In this document: positions 63,971 through 64,000 of the stretch, one piece after another | Numbering within the stretch: position 1 is the stretch's first letter | Layout: every line of letters starts with the position of its first letter | Source: Kiloniellales bacterium | Lineage (GTDB): Bacteria; Pseudomonadota; Alphaproteobacteria; Kiloniellales; JAKSDN01 | Length of the DNA stretch: 64,000 nt | NCBI GenBank assembly: GCA_030064845.1 | Contig: JASJEC010000009.1 | Location: 51,662-115,661 of the forward strand | Direction of reading: 5' to 3' | Notes under the pieces: model-generated | What the model was told of the DNA's origin: nothing | Seen by the model: the letters and a program-made list of their open reading frames with translations, nothing else | The model's database searches: none | Translations under genes and position numbers: made by a program

Positions 63971-64000
63971 GCCCGCCCCCTCGAAAGACGGCGGCCCGTC

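Overview
The window looks like a chromosomal segment of a free-living, high-GC alphaproteobacterium, probably of Rhodospirillales/Kiloniellales type. The signs are two TRAP transport systems, an NAD-linked formate dehydrogenase of the two-subunit Fdh1 type, a general (glutamine/histidine-type) amino-acid ABC importer, an AsmA protein, DUF1289/DUF1826/DUF2269 genes, Fur- and Zur-like operators, and very GC-rich third codon positions. No lineage can be fixed without database comparison. I see no rRNA, intact tRNA, CRISPR array, prophage or complete insertion sequence.

Layout. 1-4100: an unknown gene cut by the left edge, two membrane proteins (DUF2269-like, CadD-like), a GNAT acetyltransferase, greB, and a periplasmic metallo-beta-lactamase-fold protein with an altered metal site. 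4200-8181: a decayed tRNA-Ser-like sequence, an inverted repeat, and a 1239-residue fusion of an EVE/PUA-like domain, a Clp-N-like helical region and a KAP-family P-loop NTPase with two membrane helices. This is the best candidate for an undescribed (probably anti-phage) system. 8276-13925: a LysR regulator and the formate dehydrogenase genes, separated by a 177-bp MITE with a 6-bp target duplication. 14124-19217: an ICMT-like membrane protein, a remnant of an AsmA gene, a DUF1826 gene behind a Zur-like palindrome, a dienelactone hydrolase and a secreted beta-helix protein with decapeptide repeats. 19218-26667: a large AsmA protein, small conserved genes, an orphan amino-acid-binding protein and a DUF4410 lipoprotein.

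26846-32715 is one catabolic operon: a TRAP binding protein, a fused DctQM permease, a 39-residue membrane peptide, an IlvD/Edd sugar-acid dehydratase and an RraA/HMG-aldolase-like protein. Together they would import a sugar acid and channel it to 2-keto acids. 32895-37671 holds a DUF1289 protein, an iron-controlled dps operon with a second MITE at the dps stop codon, an ankyrin protein, and a convergent pair of secreted serine proteases (trypsin-like and subtilisin-like) whose stop codons overlap.

37955-45753 is an unusual biosynthetic neighbourhood. It has an AMP-forming acyl ligase coupled to a deacetylase-like protein, a quinone oxidoreductase, a Gfo/Idh/MocA dehydrogenase, a radical-SAM enzyme, a stand-alone acyl carrier protein and a GNAT-like transferase. 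I infer that it makes an acylated or amidated sugar or a small metabolite. 45758-50566 is a second TRAP system (TakP-like binding protein, enlarged DctQ, and DctM with a roughly 310-residue coiled-coil tail). 51042-54633 is a complete polar amino-acid ABC importer. The right end holds a lipoprotein, an aldehyde dehydrogenase, a 65-residue membrane protein with a haem c motif, a LysR regulator divergent from a luciferase-like monooxygenase and an alpha/beta hydrolase, a membrane protein, and an amidase next to a class-C beta-lactamase-fold hydrolase that recalls a NylA/NylB pair.

Three copies of a dispersed palindromic intergenic repeat (44262, 53700, 62699) and two different MITEs show that small non-autonomous repeats shape this genome. 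Many long reading frames antisense to real genes are artefacts of the GC-rich codon bias and are not annotated.
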